From assembly GCA_963800215.1 (NCBI GenBank), contig CAWCZY010000014.1, positions 496,001 through 560,000 on the forward strand: a DNA stretch of 64,000 nucleotides. The letters run 5' to 3'. Positions within the stretch are counted from its first letter, which is position 1. Every line of letters starts with the position of its first letter. Made by a program: the position numbers and the translations under genes. Positions 25,148-32,899 of the stretch are shown here, piece after piece. The DNA is from JAJPKK01 sp963800215. GTDB lineage: Bacteria > Pseudomonadota > Alphaproteobacteria > Rhizobiales > Xanthobacteraceae. The notes beneath the pieces are model-generated. The model was not told the origin of the DNA, did no database searches, and saw only the letters and a program-made list of their open reading frames with translations.

Positions 25148-26503
25148 CTATTTCTTATGCATAGCTTCGGCAGGCAGAAAGAACTTGCTGCCGATTTCAG
25201 CGCGGAGGGCTTGTCCCAATTGATAGGTCAGCGCTGTGGCGGCTGTATTCCCGTCCGAGGCGTCACGCGAACTCTCGGTTTCGACCAACGGCTTGAACCC
25301 TTCGATGACGGCGCGCTTCTGCGCCGCGAGGAGCGCCCCCTCAGGGGTGCGCATTTCGGCTAGCTGCTTGGTGACGAAATCGAAGTCCGCCTTGCCGAGT
25401 CCGCCCTTGTTGTAGGCCTCCAGGATCGGGGTACGATCGTTGATCTTCTCCGCATCGCCGTCGTCACGCCTGATGCGGTCGAGGAGCTTCAACGCAGTGG
25501 CGTTTGAGACCGCCGCCGGCGGGTCCGGCTGGAGGGTCCGCTCCGTCGTGGCGAGCAGGCGCTCGCGGGCCTCCGGTGTGAGAATCTCGTTGTTGGCGAT
25601 GGCACCGGCGATGCCGGGCTGTCCGCTGAAAAGGCCCTTGAGGGTGTCGGTTTCGGCCTGATCGGAGGCGCGCTGGCGCTGCTCCGCATCGAGACGCTCG
25701 GTGCGCTCCGCGTCCACTTGCCCGGCGCGCAGGTTGTCTTGCGCCTGCGTGACGAGTGATTCCCTCGTCTCGGGCGAAAGGTACTGCACCAGTGGATGCG
25801 GGCTCTCGTCCGCGGTCAGCTCCTCGATGGCGCGCGCGGGATCGGCCTGGGCGAGCGTTTTGTAGTTCGCGACGGTGAGACGGAGCGCCCCGGCCTTCTT
25901 CTCGGCGGCGGCTTGTTCCGGCGTTATGAACCGCTTGTCGACGGCGTCATCGATATTCGAATGGATGTTTTCGGTCGCGGCGATCGAGAGGGCATCGTCG
26001 GGATCGGCGCCGAGGTTCTGCTCCAGCTGCTGCAGCAGCTGCGCGCGGTGGGCAGCATGGGCATCGGCGGCAGCCTGGAAGGCGTGCCGCGAGACATTGC
26101 GGGCTTCCTGCATCAACGGCTCGTGCAGGGAGTTGTAGTAGGCCAGCCTTACCGGCTCGCTGGAGATGGCGCCGGCGGCGTCATCGACGGTCTTGGCGGC
26201 GTCGTCGGTCCAGCGCTGCTTGACGGTCGTGTAGTCGGGGTCGGCCGCGTACTGGGAGCGCAGGCCGATGAGGCCGGTGACGGCCTGTGTCCGCGCGGCA
26301 TTGAATTCCTCACGCGCCTGCCGGGCGGCGAAGTCGGCCTCGGACTCGCCGAGCCGCGCGACCGAGGCGCCGAAGTGCTCGCCGGCGGTCGCAATCTTCT
26401 TGGCGCCGCGCGCATAGGCGTCGACATCGTAGGTGCCGACCGGGCGCACGCCGGCGATCCCCGGCGTTCCGCCGAGGTCTTCAAAGGTCGGTTGTTTCGG
26501 CAT
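25148..26503 (-). CDS. Internal virion-type protein (T7 gp15-like position), unknown function
   Basis: 451 residues, almost entirely helical and charged. N-terminus MPKQPTFEDLGGTPGIAGVRPVGTYD, then GEHFGASVARLGESEADFAARQ, long Ala/Gln helices, and repeated ...TPEARE/TPEQAA segments. A similar N-terminus (LGGxP...RPVxxYD..A...G) is common in internal virion or ejection proteins of podoviral prophages. It follows the gp14-like gene by 17 bases. A role as an ejected core protein is inferred from order and composition. Confidence 0.6.
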   Translation of the reverse strand: MPKQPTFEDLGGTPGIAGVRPVGTYDVDAYARGAKKIATAGEHFGASVARLGESEADFAARQAREEFNAARTQAVTGLIGLRSQYAADPDYTTVKQRWTDDAAKTVDDAAGAISSEPVRLAYYNSLHEPLMQEARNVSRHAFQAAADAHAAHRAQLLQQLEQNLGADPDDALSIAATENIHSNIDDAVDKRFITPEQAAAEKKAGALRLTVANYKTLAQADPARAIEELTADESPHPLVQYLSPETRESLVTQAQDNLRAGQVDAERTERLDAEQRQRASDQAETDTLKGLFSGQPGIAGAIANNEILTPEARERLLATTERTLQPDPPAAVSNATALKLLDRIRRDDGDAEKINDRTPILEAYNKGGLGKADFDFVTKQLAEMRTPEGALLAAQKRAVIEGFKPLVETESSRDASDGNTAATALTYQLGQALRAEIGSKFFLPAEAMHKK

Positions 26504-26520
26504 GCGTCAGGCCCGATCGC

Positions 26521-27174
26521 TCAAGTGAACATCGGGTAAGGCGCGCCGCCCGTTCCCATGTCGGTCCAGGTCATCTGGCCGCCGGGCGTGGTGGGCGCGT
26601 TCGCGCCATACATCCGCATCAGTGACGCCCCGCCGCCGGCGATGGTCGACATCGCGGAGAGGTAGGAGGCGCGCTGGGCTTCCTGGCCGGCAAGCGCGTC
26701 GATGTATCCGGAGTATTGGACGCCCTGCGCCTGGTTGAGCAGGCCGGTGGCGCGGTTCTGGCCATTCCACAGGTCCATCCCGGCGAGGTAGCTGCCGCGG
26801 CCGACGATGCCGCTCTGGTTCGTAACGGCGCTGCCGGTGCCGGCATTGACGCCCGCGGCCGCAGCATTGGCGACGGCGGAGGAGCGCAGCATGTTGGTCT
26901 TCTGGTCGACGTCGAAGGCCTGGCGCTGGGCGGCCGCAATTTCGCCGCCGGCGTTTTGGCGCAACTGCGCCGCCTGGTAGTTCGCGGCCTGCTGTTTCAT
27001 CTGCGCGGCCTCTTGCGCATAGCCGCCGCCGGCCAGCGAACTCGCTGCGGAAATCGCGGAGCCTATGCCAGTGAGACCCATCGCGCCGCCGCCGAGCGTG
27101 GCGGCGGTCATGCTCAGGGGATCGAACAGCGGCGAGGTGTATTTGCGCAGGGGATCATAGGGGAAGTACTGCAT
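26521..27174 (-). CDS. Internal virion protein, T7 gp14-like
   Basis: 217 residues. A hydrophobic Gly/Ala-rich segment (AATLGGGAMGLTGIGSAISAASSLAGGG) is followed by a long Gln/Ala amphipathic helix (QEAAQMKQQAANYQAAQLRQNAGGEIAA), the pattern of gp14-type internal core proteins that enter the host outer membrane on ejection. The Gly-rich C-terminus ends GGAPYPMFT. It heads the pair with the 451-residue protein. Functional name is by similarity of pattern and position. Confidence 0.65.
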   Translation of the reverse strand: MQYFPYDPLRKYTSPLFDPLSMTAATLGGGAMGLTGIGSAISAASSLAGGGYAQEAAQMKQQAANYQAAQLRQNAGGEIAAAQRQAFDVDQKTNMLRSSAVANAAAAGVNAGTGSAVTNQSGIVGRGSYLAGMDLWNGQNRATGLLNQAQGVQYSGYIDALAGQEAQRASYLSAMSTIAGGGASLMRMYGANAPTTPGGQMTWTDMGTGGAPYPMFT

Positions 27175-27222
27175 CGCAATGCCTCCGGGGCAGGTGCTGC
27201 GGGTAGGACTGAGCGAGGTCGT

Positions 27223-27597
27223 TCATCGCAGCGTCCGCCGCGCGCACACCGTGACCGTGAGCGACGTGGTGCCGTCGCCGGCGGTGATGCGCGGGCGCAT
27301 CCAGGCGGTGGCCTCCATCACTTGGCTGATGCCGGCCGCCGTGACCGAGATGGCGGTGCCCAGCGGATTGGTGAGCGTGTAGTAATTCACGCCGTCATTG
27401 GAGCCTTCGAACACGACGGTGCCGCCGGAGCCGAAGGTGCCTGTCACCTGCACCGTGCGGTCGACCAGGGCCGGCCGCTGCACCGGCTGGCCGGAATCGG
27501 GTCCGCCGTCGGTGAGGTTCGCCCAGGTGATGGTGATGGCGTCGATGCCGGAATCCTGGCTGCGGATCTTCTGGAAGCTCGGAACGATGATCGCCAT
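27223..27597 (-). CDS. Phage virion protein, beta-rich, unknown function
   Basis: 124 residues beginning MAIIVPSFQKIRSQDSG, with TITWANLTDGG, a VQVTGTFGSGGTVVFEGSNDG strand pair and TAWMRPRITAGDGTTSLTVTV. The GxxVxFEGSxDGxxYxxL pattern is common in short phage or bacteriophage-like structural proteins with an immunoglobulin-like fold. Same direction as the neighbouring virion genes. Confidence 0.55.
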   Translation of the reverse strand: MAIIVPSFQKIRSQDSGIDAITITWANLTDGGPDSGQPVQRPALVDRTVQVTGTFGSGGTVVFEGSNDGVNYYTLTNPLGTAISVTAAGISQVMEATAWMRPRITAGDGTTSLTVTVCARRTLR

Positions 27598-27654
27598 GGG
27601 CGCTCCATAGGTTGGAAATCGGTGCGCGGGAGAAACCGGCGCAAACGCCGGCGG

Positions 27655-27981
27655 TCACCCGCGCGAGGTGAAGTAGAAGGAAACCGTCGGATTGGTGCCG
27701 CCGGTCAGCGTGCCGACATTCGCCTTGACCTGGCGTACCGGCGTCGGAAACAGGTTCACGATCTCGCCGGACAGGTATCCCTCGTTGGTGTCGAGCAGGC
27801 AGATCGTGTCCCAGGTGCCGCCGTCGAGCAGCGCCAGCAGGGACGCCACGACCCGGCTCGGGCTTCCCGTCACCTCCATCTGCACGGCGGCGGCGAGTTG
27901 CGGGAAGGCGAGGTTGAACACCGCACCGTCGCCGGTCGCGGTGGCCGCGTTGAGCAGCCTGATCGCTGCGGTCTGTGTCAT
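27655..27981 (-). CDS. Small phage protein, unknown function
   Basis: 108 residues from the ATG at 27981, preceded by an AAGGAGAC-type ribosome binding site; the frame upstream has no signal. It reads MTQTAAIRLLNAATATGDG, with AVQMEVTGSPSRVVASLLALLDGG and SGEIVNLFPTPVRQVKANV. The strand-rich pattern resembles its downstream neighbour, and the two may be related virion proteins. Confidence 0.55.
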   Translation of the reverse strand: MTQTAAIRLLNAATATGDGAVFNLAFPQLAAAVQMEVTGSPSRVVASLLALLDGGTWDTICLLDTNEGYLSGEIVNLFPTPVRQVKANVGTLTGGTNPTVSFYFTSRG

Positions 27982-28324
27982 GGCTGTCTCCTTGCGATCT
28001 CGCCGGATTAACTCATGTTTTGCGGGGCACGCGGGGCGCACCTGCGGGTGCAGGTACAAGGGGTGGCGCCGCCGGCGCGCGGTGCGGGTGCGCGCACACG
28101 AGGCCGACGGCGCCGTCGCGAGCCGCGGTGCGTCACGCGCTTGGGCGTGACGCGCAGGGGAGGGGCTCGCGAGCTGTGAATTCCAGAGTGTCTGCAGTCG
28201 CGCCGTCGGCGGCGTGCGCCCACGTCAATGCGGGACGTGTTCAATGAAATGGAAGGCTTTTGACGAGGGTGAGCGCAGGTAGTGAAGACCCGGCGTCGCT
28301 GGTATTAAAATCTGTCACTATTTC
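27982..28324. other. Non-coding stretch upstream of virion genes
   Basis: About 340 bases with no credible gene: alternating GCGCGC-rich sequence (28060-28140) in which several overlapping open frames exist only because of composition. It lies between terminator copy 2 and the first gene it would feed, so it is probably the 5' untranslated region of the late operon. Confidence 0.4.
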
Positions 28325-28409
28325 AAAAATAAAAACCCGGCAGGTGACCCGGCCGGGCGCGAAAAACCACGTTGGACATTTTTTCTCATGAGTTCGCCCC
28401 GCCGTCAAG
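28325..28409 (-). promoter_or_regulatory. Promoter-like block with CTCATGAG palindrome and terminator, copy 2
   Basis: Minus strand: CTTGACGG (28409-28402), nine bases, CTCATGAG (28392-28385), GAAAAAATG, then a hairpin CCCGGC/GCCGGG (28357-28336) followed by TTTTTATTTTT. Nearly identical to copy 1 at 17125-17208. Upstream of the gp14-like operon. The downstream hairpin means that any transcript starting here must pass a terminator, which suggests attenuation or antitermination. Confidence 0.55.
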
Positions 28410-28469
28410 ACCGAACGTGCGCGGCCGGATGCAGGTGACGCCGGACATGAAGAGCCAACACTCACGCAA

Positions 28470-28508
28470 TGTCATGGCCGGGCTTGTCCAGGACGAGCCC
28501 GGCCATGA
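28470..28508. repeat. Palindromic repeat
   Basis: GTCATGGCCGGGCTTGTCC then AGGAC then GAGCCCGGCCATGAC: a long hairpin of the dispersed host family, lying between regulatory copies 2 and 3. Confidence 0.6.
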
Positions 28509-28572
28509 CGGTATTTATCGGTCGCCCTGCCGGTATCCATCTAAAGCGTCATTAAAATTGCAGCGCAGCTCC

Positions 28573-28655
28573 GAAAACAAAAACGCCCGGAGGTTTCTCC
28601 GGGCGCAAAAGAGCACGTTAAATATTATTTCTCATGAGTTCGCCCCGCCGTCAAG
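28573..28655 (-). promoter_or_regulatory. Promoter-like block with CTCATGAG palindrome and terminator, copy 3
   Basis: Minus strand: CTTGACGG (28655-28648), nine bases, CTCATGAG (28638-28631), AAATAATATT, then a strong hairpin GCCCGGAG/CTCCGGGC (28604-28585) followed by GTTTTTGTTTT. The upstream 35 bases match copies 1 and 2 while the hairpin sequence differs but its position is kept, so selection appears to act on both parts. It lies just after the stop of the gene ending at 28694. Confidence 0.6.
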
Positions 28656-28693
28656 AGTGAACTCATCGCGTTTGTAGTCAACGCTAAATGAAA

Positions 28694-29299
28694 TTAAAGT
28701 TCCGCGAGGTCCGCGACCGGCCGCAATGCGAACGAGGCCTCGGCCGCGTCGAGCCAGGCCGCGGCGGTGCGGCGGTCGGCCCATCCGGCCCGGGCGGCAT
28801 AGTCGCGCAAGCCGGCGATCACGACACGGGCGGCGACGCCGTGGCGGATGCCGAGATCGGCCTCGATGCCGTGGAAGGCACGCTCGTCGATCACCGCCGC
28901 AATGACGATCTCGAGGGTGCGGTCGCCGCGCCGTGCCCGGGCGGACCAGTGGTGCGCCCAGTGCTTGTAGCGCGACACCGCGTCGATGACGAACACCGGC
29001 TCGCGGCCATGATGGGTGGGATCGCGGCGCTCGAGGCAGGGCGATTTGATCAGCAGCGCGCCGGCCTGGGCGTGGAAGGCGATGGCAATGTCGTCGGCGG
29101 CGCGGATTTCCTCGGTGCCGATGCGCCCCTTGTCGACCAACCGTGCGAGCGGCGCCGGCAGGAGCTTGAGGATGGTGGCACCGGTGCCGCCGATATCGCT
29201 GCCGTCGCCGGCGCGGCGTTCGGCCTTGCGCAGCGCGCGCTTGAGACGTGCGAGGCTCTTGTCCTCGTCGGCGGCGCGGCGGCCACCTTGTATCGCCAT
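28694..29299 (-). CDS. Phage protein of unknown function
   Basis: 201 residues. A basic N-terminus (KSLARLKRALRKAERRAG) is followed by TGATILKLLPAPLARLVDKG, a YKHWAHHWSARARRGDRTLEIVI segment and a C-terminal DYAARAGWADRRTAAAWLDAAE. Not recognised. It is the first gene of the leftward series after the HTH gene and ends next to regulatory copy 3. The positive N-terminus could suit nucleic acid binding. Confidence 0.55.
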   Translation of the reverse strand: MAIQGGRRAADEDKSLARLKRALRKAERRAGDGSDIGGTGATILKLLPAPLARLVDKGRIGTEEIRAADDIAIAFHAQAGALLIKSPCLERRDPTHHGREPVFVIDAVSRYKHWAHHWSARARRGDRTLEIVIAAVIDERAFHGIEADLGIRHGVAARVVIAGLRDYAARAGWADRRTAAAWLDAAEASFALRPVADLAEL

Positions 29300-29348
29300 G
29301 ATGCACCTTTGGGCCAGAGCATTTTCCGTTTGGGCCTACCCTACTATT

Positions 29349-29433
29349 GGTGTCATTGCCCGGCTTGACCGGGCAATCCAGTACTCACGGCCGGTGTTTA
29401 CTGGATCGCCCGGTCAAGCCGGGCGATGACAGC
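29349..29433. repeat. Dispersed GCCCGGCTTGACCGGGC palindrome pair
   Basis: Contains CATTGCCCGGCTTGACCGGGCAATCCAGTA and the mirrored CTGGATCGCCCGGTCAAGCCGGGCGATGAC. An inverted copy with the same two halves is at 45815-45900 beside tRNA-Asn, so this is a host repeat family that entered the prophage. Confidence 0.65.
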
Positions 29434-29479
29434 GAATGAGGAGTGAACCCAAACGAAATCCCCTCCAATCGGCTTTGGG

Positions 29480-29884
29480 CTAAAGCGGAGATACCAGGTC
29501 GGCGCAATCGCTCGCGGGCGATGTGCATCCGGAGGAGTGCGGGGCCGGCGCGAACAGCCTGGGAGCGTCCAGCGGCCTCTTGTCCTTGTAGACGCCGATC
29601 ATCGGCGGCCTTTCGAGGCCGGCCTTGATGGCCCGATGCATCGCTTTCTGAAAGGCGAGGTCGGCCTTGCGGAACGATTGCGCGGCCGGCGCCGCGATCG
29701 AATCGCCGGCCTCGTCGGGCAGCGGTTTCTTGTGATCGTTCCTCTTCAAGCCGCTTTTCTTGAGCAGCCATTCCACCGATCCCGGCGTCCTGCCGAGAAG
29801 TCCGGCGACGGCATTGACCGAGGCGCCGTTCTTGAATGCCGCAATGGCGGTTGCCTGTTCGGCCGGCGAGCAGGTCTGGTCCAT
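29480..29884 (-). CDS. Short HTH protein divergent from the CI repressor (Cro/CII-like position)
   Basis: 134 residues from the ATG at 29884, which has a clear AGGAGG site; the longer frame (to 29938) lacks one. Residues 10-45 (SPAEQATAIAAFKNGASVNAVAGLLGRTPGSVEWLLKKSG) form a helix-turn-helix of the kind that reads a repeat-like target. The rest is charged and probably disordered. It is transcribed from a promoter overlapping a repressor half-site, so it is the natural early leftward gene, possibly a lysis-lysogeny regulator. Confidence 0.6.
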   Translation of the reverse strand: MDQTCSPAEQATAIAAFKNGASVNAVAGLLGRTPGSVEWLLKKSGLKRNDHKKPLPDEAGDSIAAPAAQSFRKADLAFQKAMHRAIKAGLERPPMIGVYKDKRPLDAPRLFAPAPHSSGCTSPASDCADLVSPL

Positions 29885-29945
29885 GACGATGTCCTCCTGG
29901 GCGTCGGGGCGTGCGGCGCCGGCCGGTCGATTTGACATGTTGCGA

Positions 29946-29973
29946 TGATAGGACTATTGAAGGGGCTGACAAG
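29946..29973 (-). promoter_or_regulatory. Predicted leftward phage promoter with operator
   Basis: Minus strand TTGTCA (29973-29968), 16 bases, TATCAT (29951-29946). The spacer end contains ATAGTCCTAT (29958-29949), an ATAG..CTAT dyad, and a further TAGGATTTT lies at about 29979-29987. These match the half-sites near 30709 and 30730-30747 on the other side of the repressor gene. Confidence 0.6.
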
Positions 29974-30023
29974 AGGGAAAATCCTACTTACCAGCGGCGG
30001 AGCGAGTTTTGTACATTCACGCC

Positions 30024-30683
30024 ATGGATTCGGTGCGCAACCTCATCGTCGCAAGGGTCGCCGAGCTCGGCCTGTCGCTGTCGGAACTCTCGCTGCGGGC
30101 CGGGAAGAACCACGCCTATTTCCAGCAATTCATCAAACGCGGCATTCCCGGCCGTCTGCCCGAAGAGGTGCGCGGCGTGGTCGCGCAGATTTTGAGGGTT
30201 GACGAATCGCAACTCAAGATGGTAGGAAAAAAAGCCGTCGCACCGGTAATTCCTCCGAACGCCGAACTATCCGGCGAGGTGCAAATCGCAACCCGGATTC
30301 CAGTATACGGACAGGCTGTGGGCGGGAAGGACGGCGAATTCATCCTCAATGGCAACCGGGTAGCCGATATTTTGGCGCCTCCGAGCCTGTCGCGCGTTGC
30401 CGACGCCTATGCGGTCTATGTCGTCGGCGACTCCATGGAACCGCGTTATTTTGCAGGCGAGATGGTGTTCGTCAACCCACGGTTGCCGATCAGCAAGGGC
30501 GCCTTCGTAGTCGCCCAGATCGCCATCGGCGACGGCGAGATGCCCCATGCCTACGTCAAGCGGTTCGTGTCGAGCGACGCCAAGCGGTTGCGGCTCGAGC
30601 AGTACAATCCCGCCAGGATACTGGAATTCCCCGCCGCCAGCGTGGTGTCGGTCCATCGCGTCATCATGGGCGGCGAGCGCTAG
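30024..30683 (+). CDS. CI-like phage repressor with S24 autocleavage domain
   Basis: 219 residues from the ATG at 30024; a TTG five codons earlier is weaker. The N-terminal HTH (NLIVARVAELGLSLSELSLRAGKNHAYF) is followed by a linker and a peptidase S24 domain at about 90-219: VYGQAVGGKDGEF cleavage region, GDSMEPRYFAGEMV with the catalytic Ser and AYVKRFV with the catalytic Lys. The protein maintains lysogeny and would self-cleave after RecA activation. Half-sites ATAGGA flank the gene on both sides. Confidence 0.85.
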   Translation: MDSVRNLIVARVAELGLSLSELSLRAGKNHAYFQQFIKRGIPGRLPEEVRGVVAQILRVDESQLKMVGKKAVAPVIPPNAELSGEVQIATRIPVYGQAVGGKDGEFILNGNRVADILAPPSLSRVADAYAVYVVGDSMEPRYFAGEMVFVNPRLPISKGAFVVAQIAIGDGEMPHAYVKRFVSSDAKRLRLEQYNPARILEFPAASVVSVHRVIMGGER

Positions 30684-30708
30684 AAGGCAGCCGCCGCGAC
30701 CGGGATCA

Positions 30709-30749
30709 TAGGAATTGTTGGTTGACGGTAATAGGAAAAAGCCTATTAT
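30709..30749 (+). promoter_or_regulatory. Predicted rightward phage promoter with operator dyad
   Basis: TTGACG (30722-30727), 16 bases, TATTAT (30744-30749). The spacer carries the dyad AATAGG-AAAAAG-CCTATT (30730-30747), and another half-site CATAGGAATTG lies just upstream. Repressor binding there would block the -10 box. It drives the plus-strand gene starting at 30783. Confidence 0.65.
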
Positions 30750-30782
30750 CGATAACGTGATTCCACCATCCCGGGACTGTCC

Positions 30783-31412
30783 ATGGCCGCCATTCGCGTC
30801 GATCGGGACCACGCCCGCGGCCTGCGCGCAGCCGACGGTGTCCGCGCCCGCGGCGGCAGCGCCATGGAGGCGGCCTTGGCCGCGATCGAGGCGACGTTCT
30901 CGCCGGCGATCCGGCATTCGACCTTCAAGCGGCGCGTCGCCGGGCTGGTCCGATACGGAGCGGCGCATCCCGAGATACGATGGCGCTACCAGCGCCTCGC
31001 CGGACGCTATGCCGGGTCCGATCTCGATACCGCCGTGGTGATCGTCGAGCGGCTCCATCGCGCCGAGATCGATGCACGCGATGCCGCGGTGCGCCTGTGG
31101 GGCCGCTGCAGCCGGCCGCGCATCGCGCTCATGCTGCTGCAGGAACTCCGCCTGGTGCTGCGGCTGGTGCGCCGCTACGCGCCGGCGCGCTATCCCGGCC
31201 TCGTCGCCGCCGTGCTCGCGCAGGACGGCGCGGAGAATTCGGCCGGACTCTGCGGAAGCGGCGGAGTGAGCGGCGCGGCCGCCCACGAGCATGTTCACGA
31301 AATCCCGATCAACGGCCAATACACCTGCACGAGCAGCAGCAGGATCGCGAACTCCACGACGGTGAGCCACCATCCCAGGCGGAGCAGGTCCCGCGCTTCG
31401 AAATATCCGTAG
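30783..31412 (+). CDS. Early phage gene of unknown function, 3' end fused to host DNA
   Basis: 209 codons; about the first 165 look phage-like, with RDHARGLRAADGVRARGGSAMEA and a helical domain (SRPRIALMLLQELRLVLRLVRRYAP). The last 40 residues, from INGQYTC onward, read the antisense strand of the DASS transporter gene ending at 31295, so the natural end has been lost or joined to chromosome. It follows the repressor-controlled promoter. The point of fusion near 31290 is therefore the likely right end of the prophage or of a deletion. Function unknown. Confidence 0.5.
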   Translation: MAAIRVDRDHARGLRAADGVRARGGSAMEAALAAIEATFSPAIRHSTFKRRVAGLVRYGAAHPEIRWRYQRLAGRYAGSDLDTAVVIVERLHRAEIDARDAAVRLWGRCSRPRIALMLLQELRLVLRLVRRYAPARYPGLVAAVLAQDGAENSAGLCGSGGVSGAAAHEHVHEIPINGQYTCTSSSRIANSTTVSHHPRRSRSRASKYP

Positions 31413-32734
31413 GAATAGCCGACGATCAGCACACCGGACTGGTAGGCAAAGAGCTTGCCGCCGGCGGCGAACGTCCAGATCATGCCCAGCAGCAAGGGCG
31501 ACATGCCCTCGGTCTTGGCAAAGTTCACCACCAGCGGAATCGACGTGGCGAGCATCGAGATCTCGCTGGCGAGAAAGAAATGATAAACGAACCCCGCCCA
31601 ATACAAGATGACGGTGGTGGCCATCAGGCTTGTCAGGTACGGCTGTATCGAGGTGAAGACCAGGTGGGTGAGGAGGTCGATCCCCTTGGTCGCCTGGAGC
31701 ACGCTTCCCATGCTCACGGCGGCGGCTACGAAGAACACCGGCATGTAGTTGAGCTTGCGCAAGTCCTCCGCCTCGAGGATGCCGACATAGGGAAGCAGGG
31801 CGAACAGGCCCACGCCCATTCCGATCACCGCCGGCGAGATGTGATGGATGAAATCGGTCAGCCACAGGGCGACGGCGGCGCCGAGCAGCAGCGCCGCCTT
31901 TTTCTCCAGCACCGACCACGGCCCCATCTTCTTCAATTCATTGAGCAGAAAGTCGTGCCCGCCCTCCAGGCTCACCACCTCCGGCGGATACATCCAAAGG
32001 GTGAGCCGCCACGCCACCAGCACCGTGATGATGCTGCACGGGAGGAACGCGAGGAACCACGCGCTCCACAGCACTTCGACGCCGCCGACCTTCTCGATCA
32101 GGCCGCGCGCGGTGATCGACCCGGCGCCGGCGATGATCATCTTGTCGAAGATATTGGCGGTGTAGGTGAGAATGAGAAACATGCCGCGCGCGACATTGCT
32201 CCCGGTCTGGGCACGAAAGGCCTCGACCAGGCCGAGCGCGATCGCGGCCATGATGACGAGGCGGGCTACTCCCGACGGAACGATGAAGGTCAGCAGAAAG
32301 TCGGTGACGATCAAGCCCAAGAGAATGCGCGGATAGGTGCTGCCGATCCGCAGCATGACCACATAGGCCAGCCTGCGCGCGACGCCGGAACGCGTCGCGA
32401 TGACCCCGAGCAGGAGCGCCGAGAACAGGAACCAGGCGGTATCGTTGGCAAACCCGGAAAAGGCCACGTTGAACCGGACGATGCCGAGCGCCCAGAACAG
32501 AAAGCAGCCGATGAAGCCGGTGACCGTATAGTCCATGGCCTGCGTGATCCACGCCACCACCATGAACATGGAGATCGCGAGCCCGTGCTTGGTCGTGGGC
32601 TCGATGTCGACCGGCATGAACCAGATCGCGAGGGGCACGAGGACGCACAAGACCTGGCTGGCGATCGTGAGGTAGCGACGTGCCGCCTGTTCATCCCCGA
32701 GCGCCGGCGCAGCAGTGCCACTGTCGAAGGTCAT
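31295..32734 (-). CDS. DASS/SLC13-type sodium-coupled anion symporter
   Basis: 479 residues from the ATG at 32734, preceded by GAGGAAA; a longer frame adds 31 residues without a signal. About 11-12 membrane segments, including LTIASQVLCVLVPLAIWFMP and WFLFSALLLGVIATRSGVA. The family's paired substrate motifs appear as TFIVPSGVARLVIM, and FHHISPAVIGMGV plus YWAGFVYHFFLASEI. DASS carriers move dicarboxylates, citrate or sulfate with Na+. The substrate is not identifiable. It lies at the prophage border and its 3' end is intact. Confidence 0.75.
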   Translation of the reverse strand: MTFDSGTAAPALGDEQAARRYLTIASQVLCVLVPLAIWFMPVDIEPTTKHGLAISMFMVVAWITQAMDYTVTGFIGCFLFWALGIVRFNVAFSGFANDTAWFLFSALLLGVIATRSGVARRLAYVVMLRIGSTYPRILLGLIVTDFLLTFIVPSGVARLVIMAAIALGLVEAFRAQTGSNVARGMFLILTYTANIFDKMIIAGAGSITARGLIEKVGGVEVLWSAWFLAFLPCSIITVLVAWRLTLWMYPPEVVSLEGGHDFLLNELKKMGPWSVLEKKAALLLGAAVALWLTDFIHHISPAVIGMGVGLFALLPYVGILEAEDLRKLNYMPVFFVAAAVSMGSVLQATKGIDLLTHLVFTSIQPYLTSLMATTVILYWAGFVYHFFLASEISMLATSIPLVVNFAKTEGMSPLLLGMIWTFAAGGKLFAYQSGVLIVGYSYGYFEARDLLRLGWWLTVVEFAILLLLVQVYWPLIGIS

Positions 32735-32899
32735 GCGTTTCCTCTGCCGTCTCCGCCCTTGGCCAACGTCGGATGACGGCGGTTGCCGTGCCGGATGAGT
32801 TTGGTCGGCGCAAGCCGTCGGCGTCAAGGCGCGTATGACCGCGCTGACCTGCAGGCGGTTCTATTTTTGATCCGGTCCGCGATGTCGGGGCTGGGGCCG

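Noticed and set aside
27982..28324. Several overlapping open frames
   Set aside because: They follow from GCGCGC composition; no ribosome binding sites and no coding pattern.
28241..28465. Leader peptide MRKNVQRG in regulatory copies 1 and 2
   Set aside because: An ATG lies inside the CTCATGAG palindrome and opens a short frame, but copy 3 stops after five codons (MRNNI), so a conserved leader peptide is not supported.
1..31290. Gene transfer agent cluster
   Set aside because: The portal, scaffold, gp11-like and gp14-like genes, CI repressor and tailspike fit a podoviral prophage; gene order and proteins are not those of the RcGTA type.
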